14,774 nucleotides of DNA from Desulfobacteraceae bacterium (GCA_029287875.1 JARFQH010000153.1:1-14774), one strand, 5' to 3'. Shown: positions 6,859-14,517, counted from the stretch's first letter. A program made the numbers and translations. The notes: generated by a model from the sequence alone, not told the origin.

Positions 6859-8426
6859 CAGGCCCGACATTGATTATCGGTAGTGGAACCTGCGCACGTG
6901 ATGTGGCCCGCCATCTGACTTCCGAAGGCCGCCATACCGTCATCGCCGCTGCGAATGGGACAAACGGCGATCGGCCGTATCTTGCAGCGAACACGCCCGG
7001 CAGCGGTTCGATCGAAGTCCTTAGCGGGGCTCGGCTCAGCGCCTGCCGCGGTTTTATCGGTCAATTCGAAGCGATGTTCACACAAAGCGGCGCGACCCTG
7101 CAGAGACGGGTGGCATACATCGTCATCGCCGAAGAAAACCGGCGGATTCCCAATTTTGACCTTTACCGACTGCGGGCCGGTTCGGTCGTGCAGTCACTTT
7201 CGGCCTTCAGAAAAGAATTCGCCATGAGCCCCGAGACGTTCGCAAACCGCCGGGTTGTCTTCCTGCACGGTCTCCGGCTGGAGAGCGAACCCGTGTTGGC
7301 GGAAGAAGTGTTACGCAGCGCCCTCGAACTTCAGACTGTTTCAGGCGCCCGCGCGCACGTTTTGACGGGTAATTTGAAGGTGGCCGGCAATGGTCTCGAA
7401 GCCCTTTACCGCGATGCCAAGAGCGCCGGCGCCCTTTTCTTCAAGTTCACCGACACCCAGCCGACGATCGACCAAACAGAAACCGACCCAGTGACGATCG
7501 AATTCCGGGATGAGATCACCGGCCACGATTACCGCCTGTCACCGGACATCACCGTCGTCGACGAGCGCATCGTTCCCGCAGCTTATGTGGAACATCTCGC
7601 CGCGGTTCTGGGGCTTCGTCGCGGCCCGGCAGGCTTCCTGCAATCCGAAAACGTCCATCGCCTGCCTGTTTTCACCAACCGCCGCGGCATACTGGCGGTC
7701 GGGTCGGCCCGGGCCGTCCTGTCGCCGGCCGACGTCGAACGAGAGGCTGCCTGCGGCGCACTGGCCGTTCTCGGCCTCGCCAATCTGGAGGGACACCCGC
7801 AGGTGGAAGCGGCCGAAATCAACCCCGGTCACTGCATCCGCTGTTTGACGTGCTTCCGTTTGTGCCCTTATGGTGCCGTCAACAAGGGCAACCGTATCGC
7901 GGTGGTGGCGGACGCCTGCGCCGGTTGCGGCATCTGCGTCGCGGAATGCCCGCGCGGCGCCATCCAACTGGGCTCAATCCGCACGGTGATCGAAAAGGAA
8001 GACGCCGCAATCAGTGCGTCTGAAACGCCCGCCCCCGATCCTCGCATGGTCGTCTTTGCCTGCGCCCGCTCGGCCGACAAAGCCCGCGAACTGGCCGGGG
8101 GCCACGGGCAAAAATCGCCCTCCGACCTAAAAGTGGTGACGGTTCCCTGCGCCGGAGCCATATCCGTCCAACACATCCTGTCGGCGTTTGCCGGCGGTGC
8201 CGCCGGCGTCATGGTCCTGACCTGCCACATCGACAACTGTCATTCCGAAACCGGCAACCGGCATGCCCGGCGACGGGTCGATTATCTGGTCGATCACCTC
8301 GACCGGATGGGGTTTGGCGGCGATCGCCTCGAAATTGCCACCCTGGCGGCCAACATGCCGACCGAATATGCCGATATGACCCGACGATTTTCCCGGAAGA
8401 TTCAAAAATACGCGAATCAGAGGTGA
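6855..8426 (+). CDS. QmoB/HdrA-like protein with two [4Fe-4S] and a C-terminal MvhD domain
   Basis: This 523-residue protein supplies the ferredoxin and MvhD parts missing from the preceding HdrA-like protein. Residues 1-35 (TLIIGSGTCARDVARHL) are a degenerate dinucleotide-fold start, and 270-310 (VFTNRRGILAVGSA...LSPADVEREA) resembles the end of an HdrA FAD domain. Two ferredoxin motifs follow: CIRCLTCFRLCP (Cys327, 330, 333, 337) and CAGCGICVAECP (Cys355, 358, 361, 365). Residues 398-515 match the MvhD iron-sulfur domain, with Cys403, Cys432 (VPCAG), Cys457 (LTCH) and Cys462 (NCH). The second Cys of the usual CxxC at the domain start is Ser406 here. No membrane segment is seen, so the complex should be cytoplasmic. 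In Hdr systems MvhD links hydrogenase or formate dehydrogenase to HdrA. QmoB has the same arrangement but is usually longer. Confidence 0.82.
   Translation: MTGPTLIIGSGTCARDVARHLTSEGRHTVIAAANGTNGDRPYLAANTPGSGSIEVLSGARLSACRGFIGQFEAMFTQSGATLQRRVAYIVIAEENRRIPNFDLYRLRAGSVVQSLSAFRKEFAMSPETFANRRVVFLHGLRLESEPVLAEEVLRSALELQTVSGARAHVLTGNLKVAGNGLEALYRDAKSAGALFFKFTDTQPTIDQTETDPVTIEFRDEITGHDYRLSPDITVVDERIVPAAYVEHLAAVLGLRRGPAGFLQSENVHRLPVFTNRRGILAVGSARAVLSPADVEREAACGALAVLGLANLEGHPQVEAAEINPGHCIRCLTCFRLCPYGAVNKGNRIAVVADACAGCGICVAECPRGAIQLGSIRTVIEKEDAAISASETPAPDPRMVVFACARSADKARELAGGHGQKSPSDLKVVTVPCAGAISVQHILSAFAGGAAGVMVLTCHIDNCHSETGNRHARRRVDYLVDHLDRMGFGGDRLEIATLAANMPTEYADMTRRFSRKIQKYANQR
8419..8423 (+). promoter_or_regulatory. 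Ribosome binding site of the HdrC-HdrB-like selenoprotein gene
   Basis: AGAGG sits 6 nt before the ATG at 8430, within the end of the preceding gene, and fixes the start. Confidence 0.6.
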
Positions 8427-8429
8427 CCC

Positions 8430-9695
8430 ATGACCGAAAACCCGACATCAACGCCAAAACCAACGCCAAAATCGAAGATCGATACCAAAACTCTCGCGCC
8501 CGGCCGTTTCGAATCCTGGCCATACGAACAGGATGTCTGCCTGACCTGCGGTCTATGTGCCAGCGCCTGCCCGGCATCCGGTATCGACGGCTTCGACCCG
8601 CGCAAGATCGTCCGCATGGTCGCGCTCGGACTGGAGAAAGAAGTGGTTGCCGCCCGCTGGCCTTGGATTTGCACGATGTGCGCCAAATGTGAAGTCCTCT
8701 GTCCAATGGAGATCGACATCCCGAACATCATGCGGTCCATCCGATCCCTGCGGGAACGCGACCAGGTGCCGGGGATTTTGCACAAAGGCGTCGATGCGGC
8801 CCTTCGGACCGGCAACAACCTCGGGCTGCCCAAGGAGGACTTTCTCTTCATTGTCGAAGACGTGGCCGAAGAGATCGCCGAAGAGCCGGGCTTCGAAGGC
8901 TTCACGGTGCCGGTCGACAAGAAGGGAGCCAAAATCCTCTCGACCATTCACAACAAACTGATCAACACCCACACCGAAGACCTAAAGCACTGGTGGAAGA
9001 TCTTTCATGCGGCCGGGGAAGACTGGACCATTACATCCGACGCCTGGGAAGGGACCAGCTGGGGTTTTTTCACCGGCGACGATGCCGCCATGAAAGTCAT
9101 GGCCGGCCGCATTGTCGAACAGGTGGAAAGGCTGGAGATTAAAAACCTCATGTGGCCCGAATGAGGGCACGCTTATCTGTCGACCAGGTCTGGTCTCGAA
9201 AAATGGTATCCGGAAATTCTGAAGAAGATCGGCACTTACACGGTCTTCGATCTTTTGGTGGCCTACATCAAGCAAGGCCGCATCAAGTTGGACAAATCAC
9301 GCTTCGATGTCTTGGCCACCTACCATGATCCCTGCAATTACTGCCGCAAAGCGGAAAAGTTGTTCGGTTACGGGTATTACAAGGAACCGCGCTGGATCAT
9401 GTCGCAGTGCCTCGAAAACTGGGTCGATCTCTATCCGTCTCGGCAGCATCAGATCTGCTGCGGCGGCGGCGGCGGGGCCCTTACCACCGGCTATCACGAA
9501 GAAAGGGTGTATTACGGCCGCAGGAAAATGGAGCAGATCAAGGCCTCAGGCGCCGCCATGATCGTGGTGCCCTGTCACAGCTGTCACGGGCAGCTCAACA
9601 ACATCAAGAAGAACTACGGCCTGCAGGAACTGTCGGTCAAATACCTCTGGGAGCTTGTCGCCGACTGTCTGATTCTCAACGGGAGCGCACCATGA
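8430..9695 (+). CDS. HdrC-HdrB (HdrD-like) fused iron-sulfur selenoprotein, TGA read as Sec245
   Basis: Read through one in-frame TGA (9162-9164), this is a single 421-residue protein. The HdrC part has two [4Fe-4S] motifs: CLTCGLCASACP (Cys37, 40, 43, 47) and CTMCAKCEVLCP (Cys81, 84, 87, 91). A first CCG-type half follows (GEDWTITSDAWEGTSWGFFTGDD, 196-218), ending in WPE-U-GHAYLSTR, where relatives have Cys in E-C-G-H-A. The second CCG domain is complete: Cys302 (HDPC), Cys343-Cys344 (ICCGGGGG), Cys382 and Cys385 (CHSC), the pattern that binds the catalytic noncubane cluster in HdrB. Sequence after the TGA stays in frame and coding without a start codon or ribosome site of its own until 9255, where only a TTG with no Shine-Dalgarno occurs. 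A SECIS-like hairpin follows the TGA. Standard gene callers would report two pieces, 8430-9164 and about 9255-9695. The likely role is thiol/disulfide or ferredoxin-linked electron transfer with the two upstream proteins. Confidence 0.85.
9162..9199 (+). promoter_or_regulatory. Sec UGA codon and bacterial SECIS-like hairpin
   Basis: The TGA at 9162-9164 is followed by a hairpin: GACCA (9182-9186) pairs with TGGTC (9191-9195) around the loop GGTC (9187-9190). Two outer pairs (T9180-A9199, C9181-G9198) follow after a 2-nt bulge (9196-9197). The apical loop starts 22 nt after the UGA and its first two bases are G, matching the known bacterial SECIS rules (G in the first two loop positions, roughly 16-37 nt from UGA). 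As I recall it, the E. coli fdhF SECIS apex contains the same CAGGUCUG string. This would recruit SelB and Sec-tRNA. Confidence 0.8.
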
Positions 9696-10246
9696 ACAAG
9701 GCCGTCATTTCGGTCCTGGGGCCGGATCGACCCGGCATCATCGCAGCTGTGACCAGGATGCTGTTCGAAAAGAACTGCAACATTGAAAATGTCAGTCAGA
9801 CAATCCTGCAGTCCGAATTCAGCGGTATCTTCATCGTGGCCCTGCCCTCGGAGCAGTCGCTTGCAGACCTGCACGACTATCTCGAGGAAGGCCTGACGCC
9901 TCTGAGCCATCACGTTTTCGTCAAACCGCTCGAAGTGACAGGCCCGGTCTTTACAATTGCCAAAAGCGAACCGTTCGTGATCACCACCAAGGGCCCGGAC
10001 CGCAAAGGCCTGGTAGCCGCCATAACCGAAATCATCGCCCGATACGGGGTCAACGTGACCAATCTGCAGGCGGTTTTCAAAGGCGGTGACGATCCGAACA
10101 GCAACATCATGATCTATGAGGTCGACATTCCGGTCGATATCGACCAACAGGGGCTTTACACCGACCTGCGCGCTAAGGCAGCGGAATTGAGCCTTCAGAT
10201 CAGTATTCAACACCGCAACATTTTCGAAGCCATCAATCGCATTTAA
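9692..10246 (+). CDS. Double ACT-domain protein (GcvR-like)
   Basis: This 184-residue protein has two ACT domains: one beginning VISVLGPDRPGIIAAVTRML (residues 5-24) and a second beginning FVITTKGPDRKGLVAAITEI (95-114). Both carry the G-P-D-R-x-G turn that often binds amino acids. There is no enzyme or DNA-binding part, so it is likely a small-molecule sensor that works by protein contact, as GcvR does. The ATG at 9692 overlaps the stop of the selenoprotein gene as ATGA, indicating coupled translation; GGGAGCG at 9681-9687 is a plausible ribosome site. The open frame extends upstream of 9692 but that part is out-of-frame sequence of the HdrB domain. UPF0210 genes, like the one that follows, are often paired with an ACT protein, usually a shorter single-domain one. 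Confidence 0.82.
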   Translation: MNKAVISVLGPDRPGIIAAVTRMLFEKNCNIENVSQTILQSEFSGIFIVALPSEQSLADLHDYLEEGLTPLSHHVFVKPLEVTGPVFTIAKSEPFVITTKGPDRKGLVAAITEIIARYGVNVTNLQAVFKGGDDPNSNIMIYEVDIPVDIDQQGLYTDLRAKAAELSLQISIQHRNIFEAINRI

Positions 10247-10273
10247 CCGTATACGGTTGTCAGGGATTCTGAC
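10245..10273. repeat. 14-bp perfect palindrome and small hairpin between ACT and UPF0210 genes
   Basis: AACCGTATACGGTT (10245-10258) is a perfect palindrome that includes the last two bases of the ACT gene's stop codon. It is followed directly by GTCAG-GGATT-CTGAC (10259-10273). The pair occupies most of the 38-nt gap before the ATG at 10285. No T run follows, so a terminator is unlikely; an operator or mRNA processing site is possible. Confidence 0.5.
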
Positions 10274-10284
10274 GAAAGAAAAAC

Positions 10285-11658
10285 ATGCTGACGGAAAGAG
10301 AAATTCTATCGACCCTCGAGATGCTGGAGAACGAACATCTGGACCTGCGGACGGTCACGCTCGGAATCAACCTGCTCGATTGTGCCAGCCACGACCTCAA
10401 ACGGTTTCAGGACAATGTCCTGTCTAAAATAAACGATCTAGCCGGCGGCCTCGTCAGGACCTGCGACCGTGTCGGAAACAAATACGGCATCCCGGTGGTC
10501 AACAAACGGATTTCGGTCAGTCCGATCGCCGTCGCGGCGGCCCCTTTTTCATCCTCCCAGATGATCGACATCGCGCACACACTGAACCGCGCGGCGCAAG
10601 ATGTGAACGTCGATTTTATCGGCGGTTTTTCCGCCCTGGTGGAGAAAGGAATTGCCAAGGGCGACCGCGCCCTCATCGATGCCATACCCGAAGCACTGGC
10701 CGGGACCGACCGGGTTTGCGCTTCGATCAACGTGGCCTCCACCCGGGCGGGCATCAACATGGACGCCGTTTACTTGATGGGCCAAAAGATCAAACGTGCC
10801 GCCAGCCTCACCGCCCGGCGAGACGGCATTGCCTGCGCCAAACTCTGCGTTTTTGCCAACATCCCGCAGGACATTCCGTTCATGGCCGGGGCATACCTTG
10901 GCATCGGAGAAGCCGATGCGGTCATCAACGTTGGCGTCAGCGGACCCGGGGTGGTCAAGAAGGCGATCGACCGCGCCCTGGCCGCAGACCCGCGCATGGA
11001 CCTGGGACAGATATCCGAACTGATCAAACGCACGGCCTATAAAGTCACCCGGGTGGGTGAACTCATCGGCCGGGAGGTGGCCGCGAACCTTGACATCCGA
11101 TTCGGTGTGGTCGACCTGTCCCTGGCGCCGACACCGAACGTCGGCGACAGCGTGGGAGAAATCTTTCAGAGTCTCGGCCTGCTGAGCATCGGTGTTCCCG
11201 GCACCACGGCTGCCTTGGCGCTTCTAAACGATGCCGTGAAAAAAGGCGGCGCCTTCGCCAGTTCACATGTCGGCGGCCTCAGCGGTGCTTTTATTCCGGT
11301 CAGCGAAGATCTGAACATTTCCGAATCGGCCGCCGCAGGCCATCTGACCCTCGAGAAACTCGAAGCGATTACCAGCGTCTGCTCGGTGGGACTCGACATG
11401 GTGGCGCTTCCGGGCGATACGTCCGATGAAACCCTGGCCGCTATTATCGCCGATGAAATGGCGATCGGTGTCATCAACAAAAAAACGACGGCAACCCGCC
11501 TGATCCCTGTGCCGGGAAAAAACGCGGGCGACAAGGCCCACTTCGGGGGTTTGCTCGGTCAAGCCGTTATCATTCCGGTGAACAACTCACGCGGAGCCAA
11601 TCGCTTCATTCGGCTCGGCGGCCGAATCCCGGCCCCGATCCAGAGCCTTGTCAACTGA
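10285..11658 (+). CDS. UPF0210 / DUF711 'PFL family' protein, function unknown
   Basis: This 457-residue protein is a full-length match by eye to the UPF0210 (DUF711) family. Characteristic stretches are LDLRTVTLGINLLDCA near the start, VVNKRISVSPIAVAA (residues 70-84), INVASTRAGINMDAVYLMG (149-167) and the C-terminal HFGGLLGQAVIIPVN followed by GGRIPAPIQSL. The family is called PFL-like because of a structural resemblance to glycyl-radical enzymes, but no glycyl-radical loop (RVxGY) is visible here and no biochemical role is established. No signal peptide or membrane span is seen. It probably shares a transcript with the ACT-domain gene 38 nt upstream; the pairing suggests amino-acid-dependent control of whatever it does. 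The ribosome site is weak (GAAAGAAAA before the ATG). Confidence 0.85.
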   Translation: MLTEREILSTLEMLENEHLDLRTVTLGINLLDCASHDLKRFQDNVLSKINDLAGGLVRTCDRVGNKYGIPVVNKRISVSPIAVAAAPFSSSQMIDIAHTLNRAAQDVNVDFIGGFSALVEKGIAKGDRALIDAIPEALAGTDRVCASINVASTRAGINMDAVYLMGQKIKRAASLTARRDGIACAKLCVFANIPQDIPFMAGAYLGIGEADAVINVGVSGPGVVKKAIDRALAADPRMDLGQISELIKRTAYKVTRVGELIGREVAANLDIRFGVVDLSLAPTPNVGDSVGEIFQSLGLLSIGVPGTTAALALLNDAVKKGGAFASSHVGGLSGAFIPVSEDLNISESAAAGHLTLEKLEAITSVCSVGLDMVALPGDTSDETLAAIIADEMAIGVINKKTTATRLIPVPGKNAGDKAHFGGLLGQAVIIPVNNSRGANRFIRLGGRIPAPIQSLVN

Positions 11659-11753
11659 TGTATCTTCACAACCTCATACTGAAATACTACTGTAAATTGC
11701 TGCTGTTCAACCCGGACTCATAAGGCACCCCCCTTACCTGAGGATCGTTGCCC

Positions 11754-12575
11754 ATGCCCCGTTTAAACCGTCATAGCCTCTCAGACCGTTCCACTTTTCT
11801 CTACCATCATCTCCTGTTAGATCTCTTCAAATATGTGGCCGTTGTGGGCGCTCTGAGCTGGCTGATTTTTCGAGGCGTCGAAAGATTGGGATACAACTGG
11901 CAGTGGTACCGCGTACCGGTCTACCTCTATTCAATCGAAAACGGCCACTTGACGCCCGGTCCTCTGATCGACGGACTCTTCGTCACGCTGCAGATCACGG
12001 TCGTCAGTCTGATCCTGGCACTCGCCTTCGGCCTGATAACCGCTATTTTGCGCCTCTCGCATTCCTTTGCCGCCAGAGGTGTCTCAAGGGGCTATCTCGA
12101 ATTGATGCGCAACACGCCGCTCCTGGTGCAGCTCTTTTTGATCTATTTCGTGCTGTCGCCGGCCCTCGATCTCAATGCGTTCACCTCGGCCGTGCTGGCC
12201 TTGAGCCTGTTCGAAGGGGCCTATATTTCGGAAATCTTCCGCGCCGGGATTGTGTCCATTTCCCGGCACCAGTGGGAAGCTGCTTTCAGCATCGGCCTGA
12301 GCAGGTGGCACACATACCGATTTGTCGTTCTGCCCCAAGCAGTTCGCAGAATGCTGCCGCCTCTCACAAGTCAAGCCGTCTCGCTCATCAAGGATTCGGC
12401 CCTGGTCAGTACGATCGCGATCTATGATCTGACCATGCAGGGTCAGATCATCATCGCCCAAACGTATCTCGTGTTCGAGCTCTGGTTCACAATTGCCGCC
12501 ATCTACCTCGTCATGACCATGAGCCTTTCACTCACCGTTTACACTCTCGAAAAACGCCTCAGAGTTGTGGAGTGA
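11754..12575 (+). CDS. Polar amino-acid ABC transporter permease (HisM/GlnP type)
   Basis: This 273-residue integral inner-membrane permease would form the translocation pore with the second permease at 13548. Hydrophobic spans are seen near residues 24-40, 74-98, 123-140, 143-155 and 238-262. The cytoplasmic EAA loop that docks the ATPase is clear: EAAFSIGLSRWHTYRFVVLP (175-194), followed by QAVRRMLPPL. I chose ATG 11754 over the in-frame TTG at 11748, because the TGAGGAT ribosome site (11739-11745) is 8 nt from the ATG but only 2 nt from the TTG. It resembles permease 2 in layout (YNWQWYRVPVYLY here, YRWHWSAIPQYLF there). The 95-nt gap before it suggests a separate transcript from the UPF0210 gene. 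The substrate is not readable from sequence. Confidence 0.87.
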   Translation: MPRLNRHSLSDRSTFLYHHLLLDLFKYVAVVGALSWLIFRGVERLGYNWQWYRVPVYLYSIENGHLTPGPLIDGLFVTLQITVVSLILALAFGLITAILRLSHSFAARGVSRGYLELMRNTPLLVQLFLIYFVLSPALDLNAFTSAVLALSLFEGAYISEIFRAGIVSISRHQWEAAFSIGLSRWHTYRFVVLPQAVRRMLPPLTSQAVSLIKDSALVSTIAIYDLTMQGQIIIAQTYLVFELWFTIAAIYLVMTMSLSLTVYTLEKRLRVVE

Positions 12576-12657
12576 AATCGATTGCGGTAATTGGTTGATG
12601 GAACCGTGCGGCAGCAGGCGTGGTATCTTATAGGCACAAAATCGTCTCAACTGTACG

Positions 12658-12665
12658 AAAGGAGA
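12658..12665 (+). promoter_or_regulatory. Ribosome binding site of the binding-protein gene
   Basis: AAAGGAGA lies 6 nt before the ATG at 12672. It settles the start there rather than further upstream, where the open frame would lack a signal peptide. Confidence 0.75.
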
Positions 12666-12671
12666 GTTTCA

Positions 12672-13505
12672 ATGAAGCGCAGACAGGAAATACTGATCTT
12701 GGTAACGGTGCTGGTGATTTCAATGGGTCTTGCCGGTGCTGCAACGGCCGGAAAAATCCAGCAGGAACTGACCGGGGAGAGCACGATCGAAAATGCGCTG
12801 AAGCGAGGTGTGCTGCGGGTGGGCCTGTCGACCTTTGTCCCGTGGGCCATGAAGGACAAGACCGGCAAGCTCATCGGCTTTGAGATTGATGTCGCCAATC
12901 GACTGGCGCAAGACACCGGTGTTGAAATCGAGTTCGTGCCGACCAAGTGGGCCGGAATCATTCCGGCATTGCTGACAGGCAAGTTCGACGTCATCATTGG
13001 AGGGATGGGTATCTTGCCGCAGCGCAACCTCAAGGTGAACTTCACCATCCCCTACGACTACAGCGGAATGTCGATCGTGGCGCACAAGCAGCAGGCCGCC
13101 GGTTTCAAGCGCCTGGAGGAATTCGACCGTCCCGAAGTCAAGATCGCCGCCCGCCTCGGATCAACCGCCGAGATGGCCGTCAGGAAACACATGCCGCAGG
13201 CCAAGCTTAAACTTTTCGACGACGAGTCACAAGTCATCCAGGAACTTCGGAGCGGCAGGGTTCATGCCCTGGTCGCCTCCGCACCGCTGCCGACATTTCT
13301 GGCTTTGGAAAACCCGGAAGTCCTCTTTTTGCCGCTGCAAGAGACCTTTACGAGGGAACCGATTGGATTTGCGGTTCGCAAAGGCGATGTCGACACGCTG
13401 AATTACTTCAACAATTGGATCCGTGTGGTCGAAGCGGAAGGCTGGCTGAAAGAACGGAAACAATACTGGTTCTACACGAAAGAGTGGGAAAAACAGTTGA
13501 AGTAA
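12672..13505 (+). CDS. Periplasmic amino-acid-binding protein of ABC importer (SBP family 3)
   Basis: This 277-residue solute-binding protein delivers its ligand to the flanking permeases. A Sec signal peptide is evident: MKRRQ, a hydrophobic core, then AGAATA with likely cleavage after Ala26. The mature part shows family-3 hallmarks: GVLRVGLSTFVPWAMKDK near the N-terminus, LIGFEIDVANRLA, WAGIIPALLTGKFDVIIGGMGILPQR, and the hinge/second lobe KIAARLGSTAEMAVRKHMP. The C-terminus has YFNNWIRVVEAEGWLKERKQYW. The length is normal for the family. The gene lies between two permease genes, an arrangement that makes the three a transporter unit. Ligand specificity cannot be assigned; polar amino acid is the family default. 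Confidence 0.88.
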   Translation: MKRRQEILILVTVLVISMGLAGAATAGKIQQELTGESTIENALKRGVLRVGLSTFVPWAMKDKTGKLIGFEIDVANRLAQDTGVEIEFVPTKWAGIIPALLTGKFDVIIGGMGILPQRNLKVNFTIPYDYSGMSIVAHKQQAAGFKRLEEFDRPEVKIAARLGSTAEMAVRKHMPQAKLKLFDDESQVIQELRSGRVHALVASAPLPTFLALENPEVLFLPLQETFTREPIGFAVRKGDVDTLNYFNNWIRVVEAEGWLKERKQYWFYTKEWEKQLK

Positions 13506-13547
13506 ATCTCCTCCCTAATTTACAAGGTTTGCCGGAGTGACGCTGAT

Positions 13548-14444
13548 TTGTTCGAGAAAAAAATCAAGATAACGGTGCTCGATGCCGCCGTGCTCCTTAT
13601 CGTGGCCGCCGCCGGTATCTATCTTGCCTACCGGATTCAAGCCGGCCTGCAGTACAGATGGCACTGGAGCGCCATTCCCCAGTACCTTTTTCGATTCGAC
13701 ACCGTTGCGGGGAGTTGGAAGCCGAACATGCTTATTCTGGGGCTTCTGACCACCATTCGCCTGAGCATCTGGGCAGCGCTACTGGCAACAATTATCGGAA
13801 CGGTCATGGGACTTCTTCGTGTCAGTTCCGGTCTTTTCAACCGGCTGATCGGCGGCACCTATGTCGAGATCGTGCGCAACCTTCCGCCGCTGGTCCTCGT
13901 GTTTATTTTTTATTTTTTCATCGGTGATCAGATTCTGCCGGCTCTCGGCGCCGAAAGGCTTGTATCCGGCTTATCAGGGTCCGGTCGCAGTCTCCTGGAG
14001 GTCCTCTTCGCGCCCCCGGCCCTCTTGGTGCCATTTCTGTCGGCCCTGTTGACCCTTGCCGTTTTCGAAGGCGCCTATATGACCGAAATCGTGCGATCCG
14101 GCATTCAGTCGATCGAAACAGGGCAGTGGGAGGCGGCCGCTGCCCTTGGTTTCACCAAATCACAACAAATGCGTCACATCGTTCTGCCCCAGGCCGTGCA
14201 GCGCATTTTGCCGCCCCTGGCCGGCCAATTCATCTCGACAATCAAAGACTCGGCCATCGTTTCGGTCATCTCTATTCAGGAACTGACGTTTCAGGGTATG
14301 GAACTGATGGCCACCACCTACTTCACTTTTGAAATCTGGATCACCATTACCGGTCTGTATCTCCTGTTGACCCTCAGCTGCTCTCTGGCGGTCGAAAGGC
14401 TCGAAATACGCCTGCGCAAGGGGCGCACCTTCGGCCATAACTGA
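13548..14444 (+). CDS. Polar amino-acid ABC transporter permease (second subunit)
   Basis: This 298-residue inner-membrane permease pairs with the one at 11754. Hydrophobic spans lie near residues 10-28, 60-90, 112-135, 158-175 and 255-285. The ATPase-docking EAA loop is EAAAALGFTKSQQMRHIVLP (195-214), then QAVQRILPPLAGQF. The start is TTG at 13548, with GGAG at 13534-13537 ten nt upstream; no in-frame ATG is close. A stretch at about 134-157 (GAERLVSGLSGSGRSLLEVLF) enlarges a loop relative to the first permease. No ATP-binding subunit gene follows: the next gene is on the other strand. Confidence 0.86.
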   Translation: MFEKKIKITVLDAAVLLIVAAAGIYLAYRIQAGLQYRWHWSAIPQYLFRFDTVAGSWKPNMLILGLLTTIRLSIWAALLATIIGTVMGLLRVSSGLFNRLIGGTYVEIVRNLPPLVLVFIFYFFIGDQILPALGAERLVSGLSGSGRSLLEVLFAPPALLVPFLSALLTLAVFEGAYMTEIVRSGIQSIETGQWEAAAALGFTKSQQMRHIVLPQAVQRILPPLAGQFISTIKDSAIVSVISIQELTFQGMELMATTYFTFEIWITITGLYLLLTLSCSLAVERLEIRLRKGRTFGHN

Positions 14445-14517
14445 CTGCGATCGACGCACTTTAAAAATGAACTGCCTCCAATCAGCCACATCACATCCGG
14501 CCGGTTGAAAAATTATC
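14445..14517. other. Convergent intergenic gap, nothing recognised
   Basis: These 73 nt separate two converging genes. Apart from the short palindrome CCGGCCGG near 14496-14503 I see no hairpin with a T run that would act as a terminator. Confidence 0.5.

Noticed and set aside
8430..9164. HdrC-like gene ending at the TGA as a normal stop, with a separate HdrB gene starting at TTG 9255
   Set aside because: Both pieces are in the same frame, the intervening 30 codons encode family-like sequence, TTG 9255 has no ribosome site, and a SECIS-like hairpin follows the TGA.
9407..9691. N-terminal extension of the ACT protein in the open frame before 9692
   Set aside because: The stretch is out-of-frame sequence of the HdrB-like domain; the ATG at 9692 overlaps the stop and starts exactly at the ACT fold.
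12591..12671. Longer N-terminus of the binding protein from 12591
   Set aside because: A strong ribosome site precedes ATG 12672, and only that start gives a proper signal peptide.
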